A stretch of DNA of 8,008 bases from Flavobacteriaceae bacterium (GTDB lineage: Bacteria > Bacteroidota > Bacteroidia > Flavobacteriales > Flavobacteriaceae): positions 1 through 8,008 of the forward strand of contig JAESTN010000115.1 of the NCBI GenBank assembly GCA_016763595.1. Reading direction: 5' to 3'. The notes beneath the pieces are model-generated. The model had not been told where the DNA came from. It was given only the letters and a program-made list of their open reading frames with translations, and ran no database searches. Shown piece by piece: positions 1 through 7,011 of this stretch (position 1 is the stretch's first letter; each line of letters starts with the position of its first letter). Both the position numbers and the translations under genes were made by a program.

Positions 1-1
1 A

Positions 2-991
2 GAGTCTTCTTTAGAGATTTCTAATCAAATTAAGGATAAACAAAATAAAGTTGAAGTTTTAAATGAGCTTTCTACTGTTAACTTGAAACTTGGAAATTTT
101 GACAAATGTTATCAGCTTTTAACAGCGTCTAGATTGATTATAATGGAGTTAATTGATAATAAAGAATGGATTATCGAAAATGACATGGGCTGGTCAAATT
201 ATTATTTGGCAATTGGGGATTATAAAAATTCGCTGATGAGTTATAAAAAATATGAAACAGCTAAGGGTGCTATTTTTTCGAATAATAAAAGCGAGAAACT
301 CACTGAAATGAGAATTTTATATGAGGCAGAACGAAGAGAGTCCGAAATTAAGCTATTAGAACAACAACGAAATTTAGAAGCGCAAAAGAAAGGATATTTA
401 CTAATTGGATCTGTATTGTTGGTGGTGATTGGAATGCTGATTATTTTATCTCTAAGAAATAACATTAAAAAGAAGAAGGCTATTTACGAACAAAGCACAA
501 GGTTGTCTAAAGAAAAACTGAAAACACAATCTCTTTTAAGAGAAAATCTTGAGCATAAATTAGACTTTCGAATGAAAGAATTGACAAACTTAGCGTTGTT
601 TATATCTCAAAGAACATCCATCTATAAAGACCTTACTAAATCGTTTAAAGGGTTGCGTTTTATAGATATGAATCAGCTAAAGAGGGATATAAGTGTTCTT
701 GTAAAAGAGTACTCTTTTAAATTTGATTTTAATGAAGATATACAGCGGTTTCATACCAATGTAGAAACTCTTCAAAGTGATTTCTTGTTTGAAATTAAAA
801 AGAAATTCCCGAATCTAACTGAAAAAGAAATACAATTATCAGTTCAGGTAAAATTGAAGTTGAGCTCAAAAGAAATAGCAAACCTTAATAATATTTCTTT
901 AAATTCTGTGGAGATCGGCAGGCATCGTTTGAGGAAAAAATTAAATTTGGATACAAAAGAAAATTTAGTTGAGTTTTTGCATAATATTTAG
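2..991 (+). CDS. TPR / membrane-anchored transcriptional regulator with LuxR-like HTH, 5' end outside window
   Basis: This is the 3' part of a regulator gene. The frame is open from base 2 without a stop, giving 329 visible residues. The first in-frame start-like codon is a TTG at 83, but TPR-like sequence already runs through the 27 codons before it, so the true start lies upstream of the window. Numbered from codon 83, the order is: TPR-like helices (about 1-65, with a clear repeat around YYLAIGDYKNSLMSYKKY), a charged coiled coil (about 75-103), one hydrophobic helix (about 104-124), a second helical linker (about 128-225), and a C-terminal HTH (about 242-302). The HTH resembles the LuxR-like domain of Bacteroidota membrane regulators, with LTEKEIQLS, SSKEIANLNNIS and RHRLRKKL. 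I see no histidine kinase or receiver domain. The family probably senses a signal through the TPR region and binds DNA with the HTH. It points toward the SusC/SusD operon 215 bases downstream, so control of that operon is a reasonable inference. Confidence 0.85.
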   Translation, partial: ESSLEISNQIKDKQNKVEVLNELSTVNLKLGNFDKCYQLLTASRLIIMELIDNKEWIIENDMGWSNYYLAIGDYKNSLMSYKKYETAKGAIFSNNKSEKLTEMRILYEAERRESEIKLLEQQRNLEAQKKGYLLIGSVLLVVIGMLIILSLRNNIKKKKAIYEQSTRLSKEKLKTQSLLRENLEHKLDFRMKELTNLALFISQRTSIYKDLTKSFKGLRFIDMNQLKRDISVLVKEYSFKFDFNEDIQRFHTNVETLQSDFLFEIKKKFPNLTEKEIQLSVQVKLKLSSKEIANLNNISLNSVEIGRHRLRKKLNLDTKENLVEFLHNI

Positions 992-1083
992 TGGTGTATT
1001 CATAAAGTAACTATTGATTTTTTTTAAAAGGAGGTAATAATATCAGTATCCTGCCAAGAGTCTAATTGTAGGTCGGGTGTTTT

Positions 1084-1118
1084 AAAGGGATGCAGATTTA
1101 TCGTTGTAGCAAAGGGAT
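1084..1118 (+). repeat. Short direct repeat AAAGGGAT upstream of the candidate promoter
   Basis: AAAGGGAT occurs at 1084-1091 and again at 1111-1118, with starts 27 bases apart. Both copies lie just upstream of the candidate promoter elements, where an activator could bind. The repeat is only eight bases and could be chance. A link to the upstream HTH regulator is inference. Confidence 0.25.
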
Positions 1119-1126
1119 TTGGCTAT

Positions 1127-1157
1127 TTTGTATAGGTTAAGTAAAGGTCGATTTTTG
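1127..1157 (+). promoter_or_regulatory. Candidate Bacteroidota-type promoter for the SusC/SusD operon
   Basis: TTTG at 1127-1130 is followed after 19 bases by GATTTTTG at 1150-1157. The known Bacteroidota promoter has TTTG near -33 and TAnnTTTG near -7, about 19-21 bases apart. Only the first base of the -7 element differs here (G instead of T). Transcription would begin near 1163, leaving a leader of about 45 bases before the SusC start. A weaker alternative is TTG at 1104-1106 with TATTTTG at 1124-1130. In AT-rich DNA such matches can arise by chance, so this remains a candidate. Confidence 0.4.
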
Positions 1158-1206
1158 AGATAATGTATTAAAAATCACAATATTTGGTTCATAAAATAAT
1201 TTAATT

Positions 1207-4200
1207 ATGAAGCGAATACAAACTAATTTTAATTACTCCTTTAACGTAAAACATGTAATGTTGCTTACGTTCCTTTTTCTAGGAATGTTTAACACTTTTG
1301 GACAGGTTACTATAAAAGGAACAGTCTCCGATACTACAAATTCACCTCTTCCAGGTGTAGCAATTATTATAAAAGGAAACGAAACAAAAGGAACACAAAC
1401 AGATTTTGATGGTAATTTTTCTATTAAATTAGAACAACAAGAAAGTACGTTAATCTTTCGCTTTTTAGGGTATAAAACCAAAGAGGTTGTGGTTGGGAGC
1501 CAAACAATAATTCATGTTGTTTTAGAGGAAGATGCTCAAAGTTTAGATGAAGTAGTTGTCGTTGGTTATGGTACGCAAAAGAAAAGCGACATTACAGGTG
1601 CTGTTGGGCAAGTTAAAGCAGAAGAGTTAAATAAAGTAGCTGTGTCTAATCCTATTGAAGCTTTACAAGGGCGGGTTGCTGGGGTAACTGTAGTAAAATC
1701 TTCTGGTTCGCCAGGGTCTGGAGTAGATATTAAAATTAGAGGAGTTGGGACCAATGGAAACAATCAGCCATTGTATATTGTAGATGGAGTACAAGCTAGT
1801 TCTTATTTTATAGATCCTAATAATATTGAATCAATAGAAATTTTAAAAGATGTTTCATCTGCAGCTATTTATGGAACAAGAGCAGCAAATGGAGTTGTAA
1901 TTATTACAACTAAAAAAGGGAAATCTGGTACACCTAAAGTAGAGTTTGATTCTTATGTTAGTTTTAATTCGATCCGAAAATCGTACAATTTATTGGATGC
2001 AGAAGGATATAAGAGTGTTCATAAGCAAATGTTTGAGAATGCTGGTGCAACTGTACCAACATTTGTAACGGCTCCTACTACAGCAAATACAAATTGGTTA
2101 AATCAAATTTTAAATGATGCAGTACAAATAAACCATAGTGTTCGAATTAGTGGAGCATCAGACAATGTAAATTATAGCTTAGCTGCAAATAAAGTTTCTG
2201 AAGAAGGTTTAGTATTAGGATCTGATTTTGGTAAAAAATCATTGAATTTAAATTTGGGCTTTACGAAAGGGAAGTTTTCATTAAATGGAGGTGTTACCTA
2301 TGCAGAAACCAGAAGAAAAGGGTATGTGTTTTCTTTAAGAGATGTATATCACATTTCTCCTTTAATTCCAATTTACGATACAAACAATGCAAGTGGTTAT
2401 GGGTATGCAACCGATGCTTCTATTCCAGACCATGCAAATCCTTTGGCGATAAATAATTTTGTACAAGGTTCAACCAAATTACAGTACAATTTGTTTAATG
2501 CGTCTATGGGCTATGAAATTTCAGAAGGGTTTCAAGCAACGTTAAATGTGTCTCAAGCAACGACTAATAATTATTCATTCGGATTTACAAAACGTTTTCA
2601 GGCACAAAGAATTGTTGCAAGTACACATGAATTTGGACAGGTAACTGAGTATAATTCTCAGTTTAAAAGAAGTCAAACAGAAGCTTTGTTAACTTATAAA
2701 AGAGAAATTGGAGATCATTCTTTTGATATTTTACTAGGATATTCTAAAATTTTCGAGCCTTTTAGAGAGACAAATGCTGTAGCAGATGGATATAAAACTG
2801 TAGATGGAAACCAGGTCTTGGCAGATTTAATTGATATAAACTTTAAAACGATTAATGCTTTTGGAGATGGAACGAGAACCTCTTCAGGTACAAATGCAGA
2901 ATATGCGTTGGCATCACAATTTGCAAGAGTTAATTATTCATTTAAAAGTAAATATTTATTTCAAGCGAGTGTTCGTAGAGATGGAAGTTCTAAGTTTGGA
3001 ACAAATAAAAGATACGGAACTTTTCCTGCATTTGCTTTAGGATGGAAACTTACAGAAGAAGATTTCATGAAAGATCAAGAGCTGTTTAATTCTTTAAAAT
3101 TGCGTTTTTCATGGGGGCAAGCAGGGAATGATTCAAGTTTAAGTTACTATGGATATTCTCCTTTAATAGAGGTAGGTAAATCTCATTATAATGGAGGGTA
3201 TGTTTTTGGAGGTACGCCAACTAGAGGGGCCATAACAAGAGACTTGAATAACCCAGATTTAAGATGGGAAACCAATACGTCAACAAACATTGGAATCGAT
3301 TTTACAATGTTAGGGAATACATTAAGAGGGTCTACAAACTATTATTCTAGTCTTACATCAGATTTGTTATTTAGAAAACAAGTCGCTCCTTCTGCAGGGA
3401 TTAACAATCCGATAGTAAATGTTGGAGAATTTAAAAATAGTGGATTTGAACTTGAATTGGCATATTCAAATTCAGTAAATGATTTTAAGTATACCGTAAA
3501 TACTGCATTTTCTACAACAAAAAATGAAGTAACAAGCTTATCAAATTTAGAGCAAGAAGTTTCTGGAGTTGGATTAAAATATGGCTCAGATCATTATGTA
3601 AATAGTACAAGAGTCGGCTATGAGGCAGGTGCTTTCTTTTTAACTGAAGCAGCAGGTATTTTTCAAAACCAAGCAGAAATTGATGCACATGATCCAAATG
3701 GAACATTACAACCAGCAGCAAAACCAGGAGATATGCGTTTTATAGATCAAAATGGAGATGGGAAATTAGACGCTGAAGATTTAATTTATGCAGGTACAGG
3801 ATTGCCTAAATATGAATACAGTTTAAATTTTAATTTTGAATACAAAGGTTTTGATGCTACTGTATTTTTACAAGGAGTAGGAGGGAATAAAATTTATGAC
3901 GGTAATGCTTTTGAAATGCAAGGAATAGATGCACCAAGAAATTTTACCTCAAATGTTTTAAATGCTTGGACTCCTGCCAATACCGATACATCGATTCCCA
4001 GAGCAGTCTTAGGAGATCCAAACCAGAATAATAGAGCTTCTACACGTTTTTTACATAATGGAGCCTATTTAAGAGTAAAAACAATTCAGTTAGGATATAC
4101 GTTACCAACTATAATTTTAGAAAAGTTACAAATTGATAACTTAAGAATATATGCAACTGGGCAAAACCTATTTACTGCTACTAGTTACAAAGGATTAGAC

Positions 4201-4296
4201 CCAGAAGTAGGAGGATCTGTGTTAAGTCAAGGAATTGATAGAACGCTCTATCCAAAATACAAATCTGTAATAGTGGGAATACAACTTAAATTTTAA
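1207..4296 (+). CDS. SusC/RagA-family TonB-dependent outer-membrane transporter
   Basis: The protein has 1029 residues, a normal length for SusC. It forms a plugged beta-barrel in the outer membrane and, with its SusD partner as lid, imports oligomers (glycans or peptides) using TonB energy. A Sec signal peptide spans about 1-33, with a hydrophobic core at 17-30 and probable cleavage near FGQ. A carboxypeptidase-regulatory-like domain (about 34-108) follows, containing the typical PLPGVAIIIKG and DFDGNFSI. The TonB box is LDEVVVVGYG (113-122). The plug (about 124-240) carries NPIEALQGRVAGV, the SusC signature PLYIVDGV (188-195) and IYGTRAANGVVIITTKKG. The remainder is the barrel, with NLRIYATGQNLFT near the end and a terminal phenylalanine, the outer-membrane assembly signal. 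An EF-hand-like calcium loop, DQNGDGKLDAED, starts at residue 847, as in many SusC proteins. The frame is intact. The SusD gene starts 12 bases after the stop. The sequence does not reveal the substrate; no polysaccharide enzyme lies nearby in the window. Confidence 0.96.
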   Translation: MKRIQTNFNYSFNVKHVMLLTFLFLGMFNTFGQVTIKGTVSDTTNSPLPGVAIIIKGNETKGTQTDFDGNFSIKLEQQESTLIFRFLGYKTKEVVVGSQTIIHVVLEEDAQSLDEVVVVGYGTQKKSDITGAVGQVKAEELNKVAVSNPIEALQGRVAGVTVVKSSGSPGSGVDIKIRGVGTNGNNQPLYIVDGVQASSYFIDPNNIESIEILKDVSSAAIYGTRAANGVVIITTKKGKSGTPKVEFDSYVSFNSIRKSYNLLDAEGYKSVHKQMFENAGATVPTFVTAPTTANTNWLNQILNDAVQINHSVRISGASDNVNYSLAANKVSEEGLVLGSDFGKKSLNLNLGFTKGKFSLNGGVTYAETRRKGYVFSLRDVYHISPLIPIYDTNNASGYGYATDASIPDHANPLAINNFVQGSTKLQYNLFNASMGYEISEGFQATLNVSQATTNNYSFGFTKRFQAQRIVASTHEFGQVTEYNSQFKRSQTEALLTYKREIGDHSFDILLGYSKIFEPFRETNAVADGYKTVDGNQVLADLIDINFKTINAFGDGTRTSSGTNAEYALASQFARVNYSFKSKYLFQASVRRDGSSKFGTNKRYGTFPAFALGWKLTEEDFMKDQELFNSLKLRFSWGQAGNDSSLSYYGYSPLIEVGKSHYNGGYVFGGTPTRGAITRDLNNPDLRWETNTSTNIGIDFTMLGNTLRGSTNYYSSLTSDLLFRKQVAPSAGINNPIVNVGEFKNSGFELELAYSNSVNDFKYTVNTAFSTTKNEVTSLSNLEQEVSGVGLKYGSDHYVNSTRVGYEAGAFFLTEAAGIFQNQAEIDAHDPNGTLQPAAKPGDMRFIDQNGDGKLDAEDLIYAGTGLPKYEYSLNFNFEYKGFDATVFLQGVGGNKIYDGNAFEMQGIDAPRNFTSNVLNAWTPANTDTSIPRAVLGDPNQNNRASTRFLHNGAYLRVKTIQLGYTLPTIILEKLQIDNLRIYATGQNLFTATSYKGLDPEVGGSVLSQGIDRTLYPKYKSVIVGIQLKF

Positions 4297-4308
4297 AATA
4301 ATTCACAA

Positions 4309-5847
4309 ATGAAAAATATACTTAAATATATAGCAATCATTTTAATCACATCAAGCATTGTTTCTTGTGATGAAGATGAGTTTCTAACAAGAGAATCAAA
4401 TGACCAATTATCATCTAATTTATTTTGGAGAGATGCTGCAGATGCTAAAGCAGCTTTAACTACAGCTTATTCGGAGTTAGAAGCAAGACAAAATTTTTGG
4501 GATGGATGGCAAGAAGGACGTTCAGTTGTTGAATGGTACCGTTCAGATTATATGTTACCGGGAGTTGACGGGAATAATTATGCACATTGGATGTCTATGT
4601 TTAATGGGACATATACAAATGGACACACATTTATAAATCTATTATGGAAATTAAATTATAGAGGATTAAATTATGCAAATCAGGTGATTACAAATGTAGC
4701 TTTGATGGATACAGCTGTGATTTCTGAAGCAGAAAAAAAACAATTTATTGCCGAAGCAACTTTTTTAAGAGGGTATTACCATTTTAAATTAATAACGCTA
4801 TATCAGCAAATAATTGTAAGAAACGATATTGTTACAGAGGCAGACCTGGATAAAGCATTATCTACAAGGCCAGAAGCTTGGGAAGTGATTATTCAAGACT
4901 TTACAAATGCTGCGGCAAATTTACCAACTACATATGGTACTTCTGATATTGGAAGAGCAACAAGAGGAGCAGCCTTAGCGTATTTAGGGAAAGCCTATTT
5001 ACATAAAGCTGGAGATACTGAATCTGCAGAATCTGATGATTATAAAAATGCAGCAGATGCATTTGATACTGTAATAAAATTAGGAGTTTATAGTTTAGAA
5101 GGAAACTATGGAAGTATGTTTGATGGAACCAATCAAAACTCTCCAGAATCTATTTTTGAATTACAAATAAATTCACCTTCAGCAGATTCTTGGAATAGAA
5201 CAAACCTACATAAGTTTATCGCAGACCCAATGTATGGCGGTTGGGGTGGTCTTGAAGCGACTCAAGAGCTACTAACAGAAATGCAATCAGAAGGAAAAAT
5301 TTCTACAAGTGGAGGTTTTGACGAAAGACTGTACGCTTCTTTATATTACAAAGGAGATTACTATAATAACAATCCAAATATGCAAGGGTATACTTGGGAC
5401 TTCTTATCAAACTACCAATATGGAAATGCAAATGCAGTTGATACTAAAGTTTTTCTTAGAAAGTTTATCCCTAAAAGTACATGGGGGGTTTATAACGATG
5501 ATTTGAATGTACCATTAATGCGTTATGCAGATGTGTTGTTAATGAGAGCAGAAGCTTTAAACGAAGATTCTGGTACGGCAGAAGCAATTACATTAATCAA
5601 CCTTGTAAGAATAGCACATGGTAAAATGCCTGCAACAACCGCTGTATCACAAGTTGATGTAAAGACACAAATTATACATGAGAGAACTATGGAGTTTCAA
5701 TTAGAATCTTCAAGGTTTTTTGACTTACGAAGATGGGGAACATTCGATGCAGCAATGAATGCTGCAAATAGGTCTCTTAATTTTGCAAATCATGGATACT
5801 TACCAATACCTCTGTCAGAAATAAAGAATAATGGAGAGGTAAATTAA
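4309..5847 (+). CDS. SusD/RagB-family substrate-binding surface lipoprotein
   Basis: The protein has 512 residues. SusD proteins sit on the cell surface over the SusC barrel, bind the substrate and act as a hinged lid. A lipoprotein signal peptide (1-19) ends in the lipobox SIVSC, so C20 would be lipidated. The acidic run DEDE straight after the cysteine matches the kind of export signal that sends Bacteroidota lipoproteins to the cell surface. The N-terminal SusD-like part contains NLFWRDAADAKAALTTAYSELE (about 37-58) and ATFLRGYYHFKL. The C-terminal RagB/SusD part contains MRYADVLLMRAEALNE (404-419), FFDLRRWG (470-477) and YLPIPLSEI (497-505). The C-terminus stops soon after this last motif, without the frequent NPxLxQNPGY-like tail; other frames do not restore one, so this looks like a natural short end. 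The tight 12-base spacing to the SusC gene indicates one transcript. The product is very probably a functional pair partner of that transporter. The ligand is unknown. Confidence 0.95.
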   Translation: MKNILKYIAIILITSSIVSCDEDEFLTRESNDQLSSNLFWRDAADAKAALTTAYSELEARQNFWDGWQEGRSVVEWYRSDYMLPGVDGNNYAHWMSMFNGTYTNGHTFINLLWKLNYRGLNYANQVITNVALMDTAVISEAEKKQFIAEATFLRGYYHFKLITLYQQIIVRNDIVTEADLDKALSTRPEAWEVIIQDFTNAAANLPTTYGTSDIGRATRGAALAYLGKAYLHKAGDTESAESDDYKNAADAFDTVIKLGVYSLEGNYGSMFDGTNQNSPESIFELQINSPSADSWNRTNLHKFIADPMYGGWGGLEATQELLTEMQSEGKISTSGGFDERLYASLYYKGDYYNNNPNMQGYTWDFLSNYQYGNANAVDTKVFLRKFIPKSTWGVYNDDLNVPLMRYADVLLMRAEALNEDSGTAEAITLINLVRIAHGKMPATTAVSQVDVKTQIIHERTMEFQLESSRFFDLRRWGTFDAAMNAANRSLNFANHGYLPIPLSEIKNNGEVN

Positions 5848-5889
5848 AAGAGTACATTTTGTTTTAGTAATATTTTATATTTGAACGAG

Positions 5890-5927
5890 AAAAGGGTTGT
5901 CAATTATTGACAACCCTTTTTATTTTC
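5890..5927 (+). terminator. Strong hairpin terminator between convergent operons
   Basis: A perfect 14-bp inverted repeat (left arm 5890-5903, right arm 5907-5920) with a 3-base loop is followed by a T-rich tract (TTTTTATTTT, counting the last four stem bases). The stem contains GGGTTGTC. It lies 43 bases after the SusD stop and ends the + strand operon. The left arm begins with an A-run, so the - strand transcript also ends its stem in TTTT. The element can therefore serve the convergent pair of genes as well, though its T-tract on that side is shorter and interrupted. Confidence 0.92.
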
Positions 5928-5943
5928 AATCATTTATAGAATG

Positions 5944-7011
5944 TTATCGTAAAATGAATCCATTTTTCATTGGATCATTTGGGTCTATCACAAAAGTGTG
6001 CATTCCGGTTATATATGCGGTTCCTTCTACTTGTGGAATTACAGCCGTAAACGGGCCATAACTTTCTTCAGAAATTACAGCACCTTTGAATACAGATCCC
6101 GTAATGCTCTCAATAGTCATCGTTTCTCCATAGTCAATTTCTTTTCTTGCTTTGTTAATTGCCATTCGTCCAGAAACTCCTGAGCCAGTAGGACAACGAT
6201 CTACCTCGCCTTCCGCAAAAATGCATACATTTCTACTGTCAACGCCTGATGGTTGTTTCGTATTGTCTATAAATATGGTTCCATAATTAAAGCTCAAATC
6301 TTCTTCAAAAGGATGGGTAATTTCGTTGTCAGAATTTATTACCGCATTTTTAATCTTCATTCCGTTGGTAATTAAAGCGCTGTATGAAGCTGAACTTAAA
6401 TCAAAATCAAAGCTGTTTTTTGCCATGTCAACATAGGCATAGAAAGCACCGCCATAGGCCAAATCATACGTTACCTTTCCGAGTCCTTCAACATCTACAG
6501 TTCTGTCTAAGCCAACTACAAAACTAGGTACACAATGAAATCGAACTCCAGTTACTTTTCCGTTTTTCACATTGGCAAAAGAAGTGATTCTCCCGCAAGG
6601 AGCATCAATTTTTAGCACATTATCTCCTTCTTGTACAGCGATCCATTTCATTTCAATAGCTAATGTGGAAATGGCAATAATTGCATGTCCACACATTGTT
6701 GAATAGCCTTCGTTGTGTAAAAAGAGGATTCCGAAATCTCCGTCTTTATCATTTGGAGGGACTAGAATACATCCATACATATCTGCATGTCCACGAGGTT
6801 CAAATAGCAAGGCAGTTCGTAAGTGATCAAAATTTTCTTTACAATACCGTCTGTAATCCAATACAGAACTTCCTTTTAGTTCAGGGAAGCCATCCACAAT
6901 AACACGCAAAGGTTCTCCACCGGTATGCATATCAATTGTTTTGATTTGCAACCAATCTTTGTTCAGTTTAAAATCAGTTTTTGAACGTGTGTTTTTATAG
7001 GTTTTATGCAT
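5944..7011 (-). CDS. lhpH: Proline racemase family enzyme, probable trans-3-hydroxy-L-proline dehydratase
   Basis: The protein has 355 residues, a typical length for this cytosolic, cofactor-free family. It has the conserved N-terminal DMHTGGEP (27-34), GHADMYG (74-80), the first catalytic site STMCGHA with C107, and the second site DRCPTGSGVSGR (271-282). Proline racemases and 4-hydroxyproline epimerases have a cysteine directly after the proline of the second site (PCGTG). Here that position is T275. Cys plus Thr is the known signature of trans-3-hydroxy-L-proline dehydratase (EC 4.2.1.77), including the human enzyme. That enzyme removes water to give delta1-pyrroline-2-carboxylate. An extra cysteine, C273, lies two residues before T275 where serine is usual. 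The ATG at 7011 overlaps the end of the upstream reductase gene by 8 bases (ATGCATAA), which suggests translational coupling and supports this start, although about 20 residues precede the conserved core. The neighbouring reductase would use the product. The family is certain; the dehydratase activity is a strong inference. The symbol follows the lhp naming used for Azospirillum. Confidence 0.85.
   Translation of the reverse strand: MHKTYKNTRSKTDFKLNKDWLQIKTIDMHTGGEPLRVIVDGFPELKGSSVLDYRRYCKENFDHLRTALLFEPRGHADMYGCILVPPNDKDGDFGILFLHNEGYSTMCGHAIIAISTLAIEMKWIAVQEGDNVLKIDAPCGRITSFANVKNGKVTGVRFHCVPSFVVGLDRTVDVEGLGKVTYDLAYGGAFYAYVDMAKNSFDFDLSSASYSALITNGMKIKNAVINSDNEITHPFEEDLSFNYGTIFIDNTKQPSGVDSRNVCIFAEGEVDRCPTGSGVSGRMAINKARKEIDYGETMTIESITGSVFKGAVISEESYGPFTAVIPQVEGTAYITGMHTFVIDPNDPMKNGFILR

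Larger units (their letters stand above)
992..1206. other. Regulatory gap between regulator gene and SusC gene
   Basis: This 215-base stretch has no convincing gene. It begins with a T-run (1018-1025) that could end the regulator transcript, but I find no strong stem before it. It then holds an isolated perfect Shine-Dalgarno-like AGGAGG (1029-1034) with no start codon at a usable distance, a short direct repeat, and a candidate promoter. The last 40 bases before the SusC start are very AT-rich and lack a Shine-Dalgarno site, as is usual for translation starts in Bacteroidota. The length suits a promoter region with an operator and a short leader. Confidence 0.6.

Noticed and set aside
1090..1140. 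A 16-codon reading frame starting with ATG in the gap before the SusC gene
   Set aside because: It is very short, has no recognisable sequence and overlaps the candidate promoter elements. Nothing supports translation.
1233..1481. Antisense open frame inside the SusC gene (and similar ones at 1566-1763, 3512-3721, 241-465)
   Set aside because: They lie opposite strongly supported genes, have no recognisable domain and are explained as by-products of the coding strand.
3745..3780. Dockerin or EF-hand protein domain suggested by DQNGDGKLDAED
   Set aside because: A single calcium-loop-like segment at this place is common in SusC barrels. It is part of the transporter and not a separate domain or cellulosome element.
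5790..5850. Possible frameshift at the C-terminus of the SusD protein, which ends early after YLPIPLSEI
   Set aside because: The other frames in the following bases do not encode the usual tail. The essential motifs are all present, and the end looks natural.
6681..6902. Plus-strand open frames opposite the dehydratase gene (also 5998-6183)
   Set aside because: They are fully inside a well-supported gene on the other strand and their translations show no family features.
5944..7011. Annotation as proline racemase or 4-hydroxyproline epimerase
   Set aside because: The second catalytic cysteine is replaced by threonine (T275), which fits the dehydratase subgroup, and the neighbouring reductase matches the dehydratase product.
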